From JAHJQQ01 sp032907525 (lineage in GTDB: Bacteria; Pseudomonadota; Gammaproteobacteria; Thiohalobacterales; Thiohalobacteraceae), in contig JAJJPM010000021.1 of NCBI GenBank assembly GCA_032907525.1, positions 4,039 through 68,038 of the forward strand: a DNA stretch of 64,000 nt, written 5' to 3'. This document shows positions 7,804-17,146 of the stretch, piece by piece. The position numbers were made by a program, and so were the translations under genes. The notes under the pieces are model-generated. The model worked only from the letters and a program-made list of their open reading frames with translations, had not been told where the DNA came from and did no database searches. Each line of letters opens with the position of its first letter. The first letter of the stretch is position 1.

Positions 7804-10061
7804 CAGGAGGCCGCCTGCGTCTTGTCACGGCCAAGCCACGCCAGGATGCTCTCCAGGGCGCGATCCAGAAACGGCTTGTGCTCCAGGGTGAGGATGCGCG
7901 CCTGCCCGCCGCACAGCAGCTGCGCGAGTTCCATCTTCGGATACTCGGCCGCCTTCACCCCCATAGCATCCACGAACATGTAGTTGGAAGAAATCTTGCT
8001 GTACCAGGCGAGCTTCCAGCGGTGGGTCCGCACCCCGCCGGCCTCCTTGAACTCGAACCAGGTATCGAACGCCAGCGAGCCGAGCCGTTCGAGCGTCGCC
8101 GCGAGTTCGGGCGACAGGGGCTGTGCCGGTTCCTGTTGCGCCCGTACCTCGCGCGGCGCCGTTTCCGGCTGCGGCGGTTGCGGCACCTCCGCCTGGCTGA
8201 GCAGTTCGTCCTGCCACTGGATGATCTGTGCCAGCAGTCTGTCGTTGTCGCGGCGGCCGTAGGCGCGCAGCTCCTCCAGACCTTCGCGCAGGCGCGCGCG
8301 CAAGGCCGGCAATGCCGCGCGCAATTCGGCCCGCGCGGCCTCGCCGCCGCGCCGGTCCAGGCTGAACACGATGTCGTCCGCCAGCGTCAGGGCCAGCTTC
8401 CAGGACGCGCTGTCTTCGCCACCCTTTTCCCGCAGCAGGATGAAGGTCAGCTTCTCCATCCACACCTGACGCAGGAAATCCTGCGCCTCCGGCCGCAGCT
8501 GGCTGTGCAGCAGCCGGGCATCGATCTCCTCCTGGGCGCGCACGCGCGCATGCTGCAGCCTGGCCTGTCCGTCGGCCATCTCGACCGAACGCTTCTCGAT
8601 CACCTCCGCTTTCTGCTCGACCTCGCGCAGATGGTCGGCGAACTCCTCCTCCAACGCGTCGAACAGGCCCAGGTCGTCCTTGAATTCCGCCATAATGCGC
8701 TCGACCAGATGACGCATGCAGGGGAAGATGCCGCGATCCAGGTCGTCCTCGCTCACCCAGCGCGCGCCGGCCGCGGCCATGGCATCCAGCAGCCGCCGCG
8801 CCGGATGCTGCCTGTCGGTGAACAGGTGCCGGTCCAGGATCGCCACCTTCAGGTAGGGTGTGTGCAGGCGGCTGAGCAGCGCCTTCACGGCGTTCGGCAA
8901 CTGCTCGTCCTGCAGCATGTAGTCGAACAGCATGCCCACGAGATCGATCACGTCCGCATCGGCGCTGGCGACGCGCCGCCGGTCGACGCCGCCGTACAGC
9001 CGCTGCCGTTCGTCGACGAGCGCGACCTTGAGCTTTTCGAGCAGGGCCTGATCGACAGTGACCGTCTCGACGATCTCGGCGTTGAAGCGGCGTGTGGCCT
9101 CCGCTTCGCTGTGCGCCTGCTGAATGGAATCTATGGCCCCGAGAATGCTCGTGCGCGAGCTGGCCGCGACCGCCTCGGTCGGCGGCGGAACGGCGGCTCC
9201 CCCGCCACCCGCGGTGCGGCGCATCGCCAGCAGCTCGCGGATCGTCTCGAAGGTCTCCTCACCCACGGTCTGCGCGGACGTTCCAGCCGCGGCCTGCAGA
9301 GACGAGCCGCCGGCGGCCGGAATCGACGTTGCGCCGGCCGCAACGGAGTCGGGTCTCACCGGGCGCGGATCGGGCTGTTTGCGGATCTCGTATTTGAGGT
9401 TGCGGAGGATGCCCGCATTGACCAGTCGGCGGTTGTATTCCTCGTAGAGGCCCTGCAGCTCGCGCATCACGGAGCGGTCGAAGACCGCATAGGCGACCAT
9501 GCGCGTCTTGCCGTCCATGTCCAGCAGGCGGAAGGCGTCGCGGGCCGCCCGGGCGATCTGCGCCGGTCCGCCGGGCAGGTGCTCGTCCTGCAGGCGCGAG
9601 CCGCCGTTGATGACCGCCAGGCGCTGGGTCAGGCCGTAGAGCGCCTCGCTGTAGGTCGCGTGGGCCTTGGCCGTCATGTTCTGGAGCGGCAGGGACTCCT
9701 CCACCTCGCCCTTGTCGACCAGGCTGAGCCTGCCCGGCGTCGGGAGCGCCGCCGCACCGGCCCCGTCGCCGTCCGTCTCTCCCTTGATGAAGTCACGGAA
9801 GCCCGCATCCACGGCCCTGAAGAAGATCTGTTCCAGATCGCCGCGTTTGCGCTTGAACTCCTGCATGGCTGCGAAGAATTTGGTCTGCGCCGCATTGCTC
9901 TCGGCCTTGGAGGCGAATTCGAGCAGCGCCACGTCGGCATTGTCGAACACCGAGGCGAACAGCGGCACGAGGTGGGTGCGCGCCATCTGGCGGCAGCCCT
10001 GCATCAGGTCCTTGAATCGCGGCGGCAGCGGTCCGTTGCGGGTGGGTCCTTGGAAACTCAT
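7803..10061 (-). CDS. DUF1631 family protein
   Basis: A large cytoplasmic-looking protein of about 752 residues with no signal peptide or membrane segment. It matches my recollection of the DUF1631 family, sometimes wrongly labelled thymidine phosphorylase. Most of it is helical and charged (for example EVEQKAEVIEKRSVEMADGQ), and a C-terminal segment (FDTWFEFKEAGGVRTHRWKL, then WYSKISSNYMFVD) resembles a degenerate PilZ-like domain. The ATG at 10061 is preceded by AGGA at good spacing. The frame also runs open to a GTG at 10112. It is coupled to the following PilZ gene, suggesting a shared c-di-GMP-linked role. The biochemical function is not known. Confidence 0.8.
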   Translation of the reverse strand: MSFQGPTRNGPLPPRFKDLMQGCRQMARTHLVPLFASVFDNADVALLEFASKAESNAAQTKFFAAMQEFKRKRGDLEQIFFRAVDAGFRDFIKGETDGDGAGAAALPTPGRLSLVDKGEVEESLPLQNMTAKAHATYSEALYGLTQRLAVINGGSRLQDEHLPGGPAQIARAARDAFRLLDMDGKTRMVAYAVFDRSVMRELQGLYEEYNRRLVNAGILRNLKYEIRKQPDPRPVRPDSVAAGATSIPAAGGSSLQAAAGTSAQTVGEETFETIRELLAMRRTAGGGGAAVPPPTEAVAASSRTSILGAIDSIQQAHSEAEATRRFNAEIVETVTVDQALLEKLKVALVDERQRLYGGVDRRRVASADADVIDLVGMLFDYMLQDEQLPNAVKALLSRLHTPYLKVAILDRHLFTDRQHPARRLLDAMAAAGARWVSEDDLDRGIFPCMRHLVERIMAEFKDDLGLFDALEEEFADHLREVEQKAEVIEKRSVEMADGQARLQHARVRAQEEIDARLLHSQLRPEAQDFLRQVWMEKLTFILLREKGGEDSASWKLALTLADDIVFSLDRRGGEAARAELRAALPALRARLREGLEELRAYGRRDNDRLLAQIIQWQDELLSQAEVPQPPQPETAPREVRAQQEPAQPLSPELAATLERLGSLAFDTWFEFKEAGGVRTHRWKLAWYSKISSNYMFVDAMGVKAAEYPKMELAQLLCGGQARILTLEHKPFLDRALESILAWLGRDKTQAAS

Positions 10062-10211
10062 GGCATTCCTGTGCTCGACTGGAGGCGCATCGGACACCTG
10101 AGCGGTGTCCACGAGCTACAAGAATCGGCCGCCGGATCAGCGGCTTTAACCGGAAAACCGTATTTGCCTGAGCTGGGGCTTCACGCGTTGTTTTACTGAA
10201 CCCCGGACTGA

Positions 10212-10400
10212 CAAAGCCCCAGGCCCTGTCGGCAGGACGCCGTAAATGCTTCCCTGTAGGCTTGACGGCCGCCTGCTGCGCAGGACCGGAGTTCGCCAAC
10301 ATCGTGCGAACCCGTTCGGCGGGCAAGACGTCCACTGGACGTCTTGCCCATTCCGCCTCACCCCTGCGGCCGACACCTGCCGACAGGGCATGGGGCTTTG
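10212..10400. repeat. large nested inverted repeat
   Basis: The outer arms, 10212-10236 and 10376-10400, are 25-base reverse complements with one mismatch (CAAAGCCCCAGGCCCTGTCG against its partner). They enclose 139 bases. Inside, GGGCAAGACGTCC (10321-10333) and GGACGTCTTGCCC (10337-10349) form a perfect 13-bp hairpin with a 3-base loop. The bases just after it (TTCCGCCTC...GGCCGAC) resemble the conserved-loop motif of the hairpins at 841 and 6664. It could extrude as a cruciform or fold as RNA. Confidence 0.7.
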
Positions 10401-10416
10401 CCAACGACAGCTTTGG

Positions 10417-10451
10417 TATTTCGGTGCCTTCCGTGTGCTTCCGTGGCTGAA
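10417..10451. repeat. single arm of the CCACGGAA repeat class
   Basis: TCCGTGTGCTTCCGTGGCTG at 10430-10449 is identical to bases 45961-45980, the right arm of a full inverted repeat. The preceding ATTTCGGTG is also shared. No partner arm is evident nearby, so this looks like a solo or decayed copy. Confidence 0.55.
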
Positions 10452-10499
10452 TTGGTTTTCTGGGTTTGCGAAGGCTGTCATCGACGGCCCGGCAGGAGG

Positions 10500-12614
10500 T
10501 TATTCACCCAGCAGAGCCCGCAGGCCGGCCTCGTCCAGCACGGTGACGCCGAGCTCCCGGGCCTTGGCCAGCTTGGAGCCGGGGTCGGCGCCGGCCACGA
10601 CGTAATCGGTCTTCTTCGACACGCTGCCGCTGACCTTGGCGCCCAGGGCCTGGAGGGCCGCCTTGGCCTCGTCGCGGGTCATGCCTTCGAGCGTACCGGT
10701 GAGGACGAAGGTCTTGCCGGCGAGCGGCTGTGCGGCAGCCGGAACGACCGCCACATCCTTCCAGCGCACGCCGGCCTCGCGCAGCCGTTCGACGACGCGC
10801 AGATTGTGGGGTTCGGTGAAGAACCGGGTGATCCGGTCCGCGACCTCGGGGCCGACATCGGGCACCTGCTGCAGGGCCTGGGCCTTGAGCCGCCGGGCGC
10901 GCGCCGCGGCGGTCTCGTCGTCGTCGATCGCCAGGGCCGCGGCATAGGCCTCGGCGGCTTCGATGAGCGCCTCGAGGCTGCCGAAGTGCGCGGCGAGCGC
11001 GGCGGCCGTGGCCTCGCCGACATCCGGAATGCCGAGCGCGAACAGGAAGCGCGCCAGGGTGGTGTCGCGGCTCCGGTCCAGTGCGGCGACCAGATTCTCG
11101 GCCGACTTCGGACCCATGCGTTCCAGCTCGGCGAGCTGTGCGGCGGTCAGCGTGTAGAGGTCGGCGACGTCCGCGATCAGGCCGCGTTCGACAAGCTGAT
11201 CGACCAGCTTGTCCCCGAGGCCCTCGATATCCATGGCGCGGCGCGAGGCGAAATGCTTGATCGCCTCCTTGCGCTGCGCCGGGCAGTACAGGCCCGCCGT
11301 GCAGCGCCAGTCGGCCTCGCCCTCCTCACGGGCGATGGCGCTGCCGCACACGGGACAGCGGCCCTTGAGACGCTTGTGCAGATCGAACGGCTTGCCGGCA
11401 TCCTTCGGGCGCCGCTCCAGCAGCACACCGACCACTTCCGGGATCACATCGCCGGCCCGGCGCACGATCACGGTGTCGCCGATGCGCACGTCCTTGCGGC
11501 GCACCTCGTCCTCGTTGTGCAGCGTGGCGTTGGTCACGGTCACGCCGCCGACGAACACCGGTTCCAGCTTGGCCACCGGTGTGAGCTTGCCGGTGCGGCC
11601 GACCTGGATGTCGATGTCGCGCACCACCGTGAGCTGCTCCTGGGCGGGATACTTGTGCGCCACCGCCCAGCGCGGCTCGCGGGTCACGAAGCCGAGCCGC
11701 TCCTGCAGGGCACGGCTGTTGACCTTGTAGACCACGCCATCGATATCGAAGGGGAGCGCGTCGCGCCGGGCGGCGATTTTCCGATGGAATTCCACCAGCC
11801 CCGCGGCGCCCCGCACCACCGCGCGGTCCGCGCACACCGGCACGCCCATGTCCATGAGCGCGTCGAGCACGGCGCTGTGGGTCTCCGGCACGTCCCAGCC
11901 CCGCACCTCGCCCAGCCCGTAGGCGAAGAAACTCAGCGGTCGGCGCGCGGCGATGCCCGGATCGAGCTGGCGGATGGAACCGGCCGCCGCATTGCGCGGG
12001 TTCACGAAGGTCTTCTCGCCGGCCTCGCGCTGACGTTCATTGAGGCGCTCGAAGTCGTCACGGCGCATGTAGACCTCGCCGCGCACTTCCAGCACGGGTG
12101 CATCGATACCCTGCAGCCGCAGGGGGATGCTGGCGACGGTGCGCACGTTCTGGGTGACGTCTTCGCCGACCTGCCCGTCGCCGCGCGTGGCGGCCTGCAC
12201 CAGCACGCCCCGCTCGTAGCGCAGACTGATGGCCAGGCCGTCGAACTTCAGTTCCGCGGCGTATTCCACCGGCGGGTCGTCCGCGCCCAGCTTCAGTTCG
12301 CGGCGGATGCGCGCGTCGAAGGCGATGGCGCCGTTCTCGGTCGTGTCGGTCTCGGTGCGGATGGACAGCATCGGCACGGCGTGCGTGACCTGCGCGAAGC
12401 GCTCCAGCGGCGTGCCGCCGACGCGCTGGGTGGGCGAGTCGGGTGTGACGAGTTCGGGGTGTTCCGCCTCGATCCGCTGCAGCTCGCGGAACAGGCGATC
12501 GTATTCGGCGTCCGGGATCTCCGGCGCGTCGAGGACGTAGTAGAGATAATTGTGATGCTGCAGCAGCCTGCGCAGTTCGGCGCTGCGCCTCGCGGCTGAC
12601 TTGGCCGTGCCCAT
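10500..12614 (-). CDS. ligA: NAD-dependent DNA ligase LigA
   Basis: This 704-residue protein shows all LigA domains in order. An N-terminal NMN-binding segment (HNYLYYVLDAPEIPDAEYD) leads to the adenylation domain with the catalytic lysine in ELKFDGLAIS (Lys123). An OB fold follows, then a four-cysteine zinc finger (CPVCGSAI...CTAGLYC), helix-hairpin-helix repeats and a C-terminal BRCT domain (KTFVLTGTLEGMTRDEA). It seals nicks during replication and repair using NAD+. It is the last gene of smc-zipA-ligA, the order seen in pseudomonads and relatives. Its ATG lies four bases after the zipA stop, indicating coupled translation. Confidence 0.97.
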   Translation of the reverse strand: MGTAKSAARRSAELRRLLQHHNYLYYVLDAPEIPDAEYDRLFRELQRIEAEHPELVTPDSPTQRVGGTPLERFAQVTHAVPMLSIRTETDTTENGAIAFDARIRRELKLGADDPPVEYAAELKFDGLAISLRYERGVLVQAATRGDGQVGEDVTQNVRTVASIPLRLQGIDAPVLEVRGEVYMRRDDFERLNERQREAGEKTFVNPRNAAAGSIRQLDPGIAARRPLSFFAYGLGEVRGWDVPETHSAVLDALMDMGVPVCADRAVVRGAAGLVEFHRKIAARRDALPFDIDGVVYKVNSRALQERLGFVTREPRWAVAHKYPAQEQLTVVRDIDIQVGRTGKLTPVAKLEPVFVGGVTVTNATLHNEDEVRRKDVRIGDTVIVRRAGDVIPEVVGVLLERRPKDAGKPFDLHKRLKGRCPVCGSAIAREEGEADWRCTAGLYCPAQRKEAIKHFASRRAMDIEGLGDKLVDQLVERGLIADVADLYTLTAAQLAELERMGPKSAENLVAALDRSRDTTLARFLFALGIPDVGEATAAALAAHFGSLEALIEAAEAYAAALAIDDDETAAARARRLKAQALQQVPDVGPEVADRITRFFTEPHNLRVVERLREAGVRWKDVAVVPAAAQPLAGKTFVLTGTLEGMTRDEAKAALQALGAKVSGSVSKKTDYVVAGADPGSKLAKARELGVTVLDEAGLRALLGE

Positions 12615-12618
12615 ACGC

Positions 12619-13461
12619 TCAGGAGGACCGGGGCAGACGCAGGCGGAGCTCGTACTGCTGAACCTCGTCGCGCAGATGCTCGAGGGACTGCCGGCTCACC
12701 GCGCTGCGGCTGCGGTCGCGCAGTTCGCCGCCGAGCCGCTCGGCCAGCCGCTGCGCGGTCGCGGCGAACAGATCGAAGGCACGCACCGGATTGAGCGGGC
12801 CGGGCAGCTGCAGGAACAGGCTCAGGCCGGGCGTGCCCTTCCCGGCCAGCAACTCGGGCTCCAGCGTGCCGGGCTCGACCAGATTGGCGACGCCGAAGAC
12901 CGGGGGGCCGCCCGCGCTGCCGTCGGGATAGCGTTGGTAGATGTGCATGTCGTCGTAGCGCAGGCCGGCCTGCTCCAGCGCCTCGGCCACCTCGGTGCCG
13001 GCGAACGGCTGCCCCGGCGGTGCGACGATATAGAGCGCGACGATCTTCTCCTCCGGCGGAGCGGGCGGCGGTGCCGTCGGACGGCGGGGGGCCGGGACGG
13101 CCGGCACCGATCGCGCCTCCGCCGCGGCGGACGCCGGCCTGCGTTCACGCGCCTCGGCCTGCAGCAGTTCCTGCAGCGACGACAGCTCGCGGTGCACGGA
13201 TTCCAGGTCGGGTTCGTCGGCCGCGGCGGCGACCGCAGGCGGTGATGGTGCCCGCGCGGTTGCGGCGGACGGCGGCGCGGGCCCGGCCGCGGACGGCGTC
13301 GGCGGGGGTGCGAACAGCGGATCGATCTCGTCGTCGCCGACGCCCGGTTCGGCGCGCACGAAGACATCCTCCTCCTCGGCGGCCTTGCGGCGGCTCCAGA
13401 CATAGACGCCCGCCACCACGATGGCCCCGATGAACAGCAGTATCCAGCGCAAGGTATCCAT
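12619..13461 (-). CDS. zipA: cell division protein ZipA
   Basis: This 280-residue protein has the ZipA plan. A single N-terminal membrane helix (residues 5-23, ILLFIGAIVVAGVYVW) is followed by a basic patch (SRRKAAEEE), a long proline/alanine-rich linker to about residue 135, and a C-terminal ZipA domain (EEKIVALYIVAPPGQPFAG onward, with PDGSAGGPPVFGVANLVEPG). ZipA anchors FtsZ filaments to the inner membrane at the division site. Its position between smc and ligA supports the call. The smc stop is 35 bases upstream of the start. Linker composition varies widely in the family, so its length is not unusual. Confidence 0.92.
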   Translation of the reverse strand: MDTLRWILLFIGAIVVAGVYVWSRRKAAEEEDVFVRAEPGVGDDEIDPLFAPPPTPSAAGPAPPSAATARAPSPPAVAAAADEPDLESVHRELSSLQELLQAEARERRPASAAAEARSVPAVPAPRRPTAPPPAPPEEKIVALYIVAPPGQPFAGTEVAEALEQAGLRYDDMHIYQRYPDGSAGGPPVFGVANLVEPGTLEPELLAGKGTPGLSLFLQLPGPLNPVRAFDLFAATAQRLAERLGGELRDRSRSAVSRQSLEHLRDEVQQYELRLRLPRSS

Positions 13462-13496
13462 ATCGTTCGGTCAGCGGCACCGGCGTCGCCGGCCCC

Positions 13497-16400
13497 TCAG
13501 CTGGCCGCCAGCTTGGCAGCCTCGTCCACGTCCACGGCGACCAGGCGCGACACGCCCGGCTCGTGCATGGTCACGCCCATGAGCTGATTCGACAGCTCCA
13601 TGGTGATCTTGTTGTGGGTGATGAAGATGAACTGCACGTGCTCGGACATCTCCTTGACCATGTCGCAGAAGCGGCCGACGTTGGCATCGTCCAGCGGCGC
13701 ATCCACCTCGTCGAGCATGCAGAACGGCGACGGGTTCAGCTCGAAGATGGCGAACACCAGCGCCACCGCGGTCAGCGCCTTCTCGCCGCCGGACAGCAGA
13801 TGGATGGTGCTGTTGCGCTTGCCCGGCGGGCGGGCCATGACGGTCACGCCGGTATCCAGCAGGTCCTCGCCGGTCAGCTCCAGGTAGGCGTGACCCCCGC
13901 CGAACAGGCGCGGGAACATGCGCTGCAGGCCGGAATTGACCTTGTCGAAGGTCTCCTTGAAACGCGTGCGCGTTTCGCGGTCGATCTTGCGGATGGCGTT
14001 CTCCAGCGTCTCCAGGGCCTCGGTCAGGTCGGCGTGCTGGGCGTCGAGATAGGTCTTGCGCTCGGACTGTTCCTCGAATTCCTCGATGGCCGCGAGATTG
14101 ATCGGGCCAAGGCGCTGGATCTTGGTCTCGAGTTGCTCCAGCTCCGCGGACCAGGTGTCGATGTCGGCGTGCTCGGGCATCTCCTGGATCAGGGTCTCCA
14201 GGCTCATCTCGGTCTCGGCGAGCTGTTCCAGCAGCGTCTGGCTGCGGACCTTGATCTCCTGGAAGTCGATGCGCAGCTGCGACAGGCGGTCGCGGATCTC
14301 CTGGGCGTTACGTTCCTTGCCGGCGCGCTCCTGCTCGTCGCCGCGCAGCTGGTGGTCGATCTCCTCGACCTTGCGGCGTGCGTCCGCCAGCTCCGCCTCG
14401 ACCTGGGAGCGGCGCTCCAGCAACCGGGCGAGTTCCTCCTGCAGGGCGGCGAGCGGCGCCTCGCCCTCCTCCAGCGCGGCACGCAGCTGCTCGCGGCGCT
14501 CGCGCAGGTGCACCTGCTGGCCGCGCATGCGGTCGAGGTTCTGCTGGGTGGTGCCGCGCGCGGTGCGCATGGATTCGATCTGGATGGCGATGGCATGGGC
14601 GGCGTCGCGGTCCGCCTGGGCCTGGGCGCGGGCCTGATCGAGGGCCGCGCGGCGCTGCTCGCGCTCGGCGCTGCGGCGTTCGCGCTCTTCGGCGAGCGTC
14701 TCCATCCGTTCCAGGGCCTCGGTCAGACGGCGGCGGGCGGCGGCGTGCTCGTCGTCGCTGCGCTCACGTTCCGCGGTCAGCTCCCCGGCCTCCTGGGTGA
14801 TGGCCGCCAGACGCGCCTGCAGCTGTTCATGACGGGAGCGGCGGGCGCTCAGCTGGGCGCGGGATTCGCTGGTCGCGCGGTGCGCCTGGTTGACGGCGAT
14901 CTGCAGATCGTCGCGGCGGATCTCGGCGTCGGCCAGGGCCTCGCGGGCCTGTTCCAGGGTTGCCTCGAGTGCCGCCAACTGCTCATCTTGAGCCTCAAGT
15001 TCAGCCTTCAAGATCTTGATTTCTTTCTCGCGCGCCAGGATGCCCGCCTTGTCGTCGGCGGCATGCGTGACGCGCAGCCAACCGGCCCCGATCCACACCC
15101 CGTCGCGGGTCACGATGGACTCGCGCGCCCCCAGCCGATCGCGGCGGGCCAAGGCCTGATCCAGGGTCTCCGCCGCATACACGCCGCCCAGCACGCCGGC
15201 CAGCGGCCAGGGGGCCTGGACATGATCCGTCAGCGGTGCGAGCGGACCGGTCGGAGCCGCCGGCGCCTGCGTGGTATCGAACAGTGTCAGGTCGCCCTGA
15301 TCGAGCCCGCCCAGCACGCCGGCGACCTGATCGATGCCGTCGACGCACACCGCTTCGAGGTAGGCTCCGAGCACGGTCTCGACGGCGCGCTCCCAGCCCG
15401 ATGCCACCTGCAACTGCTGCGCGAGCCGCGGTGCGTCGGCGAGCCCCTGCGCCTTCAGCCAGTCGGTGACGGCGCCGCCGGTCTGACCCAGCGCGGCCTG
15501 CTGCAGCGCTTCCAACGACACCAGCCGGCCGCGGGTGTCCTGCTGGGCGCGGCGCCGGACGTCGATATCGCGAGCCTGCGCCTGAGCTTGCTCTCTCAAT
15601 TCATTGATATTGCTTCGAACGGTATCCAGCTCCGCCTGCAGACGGCGTGCCTCGTCCTCACGCTGTTCGGCCTCGCTCTCGAGCTGCGCGATCTCCTCGT
15701 CCAGGCCGCCGCCGGCCAGCGACTGACGTTCGGCGTTGATGCGATCGAGCCGTTGGGCAAGCTGCAGGACCTGGCGTTCCAGATGATCGATGCGCGTGCG
15801 TTCGACCTCGGCGCTGCGTTGCGGCTCGGCAGCGCGGCGGTTGAAGTCGTCCCACTCCGCCTGCCAGGCCTGCATGCCCTGCTCGGCCTCGCGCAGCTGC
15901 GCCCCGGTCTCCTCGGCGCGCGCCTGCAGCGCAGCCAGCTCGGGCTCCTGGGTGGCGAGCTGTTCGGCCAGCTCGGCCAGACGCCGGGTGTCGACCTCGA
16001 TATGGGCCTCGGCCTCGTTCCAGGCCTTGTCGGCCTGGGCCAGCTCCTGCTGCTGGCGCGTGCGGCTGTCCTTGCCGTGCTGGATGCCCTGCTCGACACG
16101 GGCGATCTCGGCGCCCAGGCCGTAGTAACGGCCCTGCACTTCGTTGAAGGTGTCGTTGGCCTCGATCTGGGCCTCGCGGGCCTTTTCGATGGCGGCTTCC
16201 AGGGCGCGCTGATCGGCGATCACGGCCTCGAGCTGGACCTCGAGCTCCTGGATGCTGCGCTGGCGCTCCGCGCTCTCCTGGTGGAGTTTCTGATGTTTGA
16301 GCGTCAACAGCTCGGCGCGTACACGGCGCTCCTGCTGCTTGAGTTCCTTGTAGCGCTCGGCGGTGCGCGCCTGGCGCTGCAGCTTCTCCAGCTGCTTCTC

Positions 16401-17003
16401 AATTTCTTCTCGCAAATCATTCAAACGAGATAGATTTTCATGCGTATGCCTGATCCGGTTCTCGGTCTCGCGGCGGCGTTCCTTGTATTTGGAGATGCCG
16501 GCCGCCTCCTCCAGATAGATGCGCAGATCTTCGGGACGCGCCTCGATCAGACGGGAGATCATCCCCTGCTCGATGATGGAATAGCTGCGCGGGCCCAGGC
16601 CGGTGCCGAGGAAGATGTCGGTGATGTCGCGCCGCCGGCAACGCACGCCGTTCAGAAAGTAGGCCGAGGTGCCGTCGCGCGAGACCTGACGCTTGATGGA
16701 GATCTCGCCGTACTGGGCGTACTGCCCGCCGATCTTGCCCTCGCTGTTGTCGAACACCAGTTCCACGCTGGCGTGGCCGACCGGCTTGCGGGCGCTGGAA
16801 CCGTTGAAGATGACGTCGGCCATGGAGTCGCCGCGCAGGTGCTTGGCGGAACTCTCGCCCATCACCCAGCGCACCGCGTCGATGGTGTTGGATTTTCCGC
16901 AGCCGTTGGGACCGACGATGCCCACCAGGTTGCTGGGCAGGTGGATCGTGGTGGGATCGACGAACGACTTGAAGCCGGCGAGTTTGATCTTGTCTAGGCG
17001 CAT
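13497..17003 (-). CDS. smc: chromosome segregation protein SMC
   Basis: I place the start at the ATG at 17003, giving MRLDKIKLAGFKSFVDPT, the usual SMC N-terminus, and 1168 residues. The frame stays open 38 codons further upstream, but that extension is translated repeat DNA. The N-terminal head has the Walker A motif GPNGCGKSNTIDAV. Two long coiled coils surround a hinge (about residues 510-640). The C-terminal head has the signature LSGGEKALTAVALVFAIF and Walker B CMLDEVDAPLDD. SMC compacts and segregates the chromosome with ScpA/ScpB, which are not in the window. It is the first gene of smc-zipA-ligA and is divergent from queF. Confidence 0.97.
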   Translation of the reverse strand: MRLDKIKLAGFKSFVDPTTIHLPSNLVGIVGPNGCGKSNTIDAVRWVMGESSAKHLRGDSMADVIFNGSSARKPVGHASVELVFDNSEGKIGGQYAQYGEISIKRQVSRDGTSAYFLNGVRCRRRDITDIFLGTGLGPRSYSIIEQGMISRLIEARPEDLRIYLEEAAGISKYKERRRETENRIRHTHENLSRLNDLREEIEKQLEKLQRQARTAERYKELKQQERRVRAELLTLKHQKLHQESAERQRSIQELEVQLEAVIADQRALEAAIEKAREAQIEANDTFNEVQGRYYGLGAEIARVEQGIQHGKDSRTRQQQELAQADKAWNEAEAHIEVDTRRLAELAEQLATQEPELAALQARAEETGAQLREAEQGMQAWQAEWDDFNRRAAEPQRSAEVERTRIDHLERQVLQLAQRLDRINAERQSLAGGGLDEEIAQLESEAEQREDEARRLQAELDTVRSNINELREQAQAQARDIDVRRRAQQDTRGRLVSLEALQQAALGQTGGAVTDWLKAQGLADAPRLAQQLQVASGWERAVETVLGAYLEAVCVDGIDQVAGVLGGLDQGDLTLFDTTQAPAAPTGPLAPLTDHVQAPWPLAGVLGGVYAAETLDQALARRDRLGARESIVTRDGVWIGAGWLRVTHAADDKAGILAREKEIKILKAELEAQDEQLAALEATLEQAREALADAEIRRDDLQIAVNQAHRATSESRAQLSARRSRHEQLQARLAAITQEAGELTAERERSDDEHAAARRRLTEALERMETLAEERERRSAEREQRRAALDQARAQAQADRDAAHAIAIQIESMRTARGTTQQNLDRMRGQQVHLRERREQLRAALEEGEAPLAALQEELARLLERRSQVEAELADARRKVEEIDHQLRGDEQERAGKERNAQEIRDRLSQLRIDFQEIKVRSQTLLEQLAETEMSLETLIQEMPEHADIDTWSAELEQLETKIQRLGPINLAAIEEFEEQSERKTYLDAQHADLTEALETLENAIRKIDRETRTRFKETFDKVNSGLQRMFPRLFGGGHAYLELTGEDLLDTGVTVMARPPGKRNSTIHLLSGGEKALTAVALVFAIFELNPSPFCMLDEVDAPLDDANVGRFCDMVKEMSEHVQFIFITHNKITMELSNQLMGVTMHEPGVSRLVAVDVDEAAKLAAS

Positions 17004-17010
17004 GGGGGGC

Positions 17011-17139
17011 GAAGATACAAGATGCGAGAGACAAGATACAAGGATTGACAGCACGGTCTTCCGCGTCCGTCCGCCCGCGGGCACCGGCCCGACTCCGGCT
17101 GTTTTCGCTTGTGTCACTTCTCTCGCATCTTGTATCTTC
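17011..17139. repeat. 19-bp inverted repeat in the smc/queF divergent region
   Basis: Bases 17011-17029 (GAAGATACAAGATGCGAGA) and 17121-17139 are exact reverse complements separated by 91 bases. A second partial unit (ACAAGATACAAGG) follows the left arm. The repeat spans the whole gap between two divergent start codons, so it overlaps both leaders and probably the promoters. It belongs to a GATACAAGA-type repeat class, different from the other families in the window. Confidence 0.75.
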
Positions 17140-17146
17140 CCCGGCC

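Larger units (their letters stand above)
10062..10499. other. repeat-filled intergenic region between ligA and the DUF1631 gene
   Basis: No gene is supported here. The gap holds a 25-bp inverted repeat enclosing a smaller perfect hairpin (10212-10400) and then a single arm of the CCACGGAA repeat class (10417-10451). Translated ORFs in this stretch are low-complexity and cross the repeats. It lies downstream of ligA and upstream of the DUF1631 gene, so it should carry the DUF1631 promoter, which I cannot pinpoint. Confidence 0.55.

Noticed and set aside
10212..10400. insertion sequence with terminal inverted repeats
   Set aside because: The enclosed 139 bases cannot encode a transposase and I see no convincing target-site duplication. 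Only a miniature element remains possible.
10344..12599. 751-codon open frame antisense to ligA, and 773 codons antisense to the DUF1631 gene (7878-10199)
   Set aside because: Both are low-complexity translations opposite well-supported genes.
13563..16433. 956-codon open frame antisense to smc
   Set aside because: It is the mirror of the smc coding sequence. High-GC codon use leaves the opposite strand open; the translation is leucine/histidine-rich with no domain, while smc is unmistakable.
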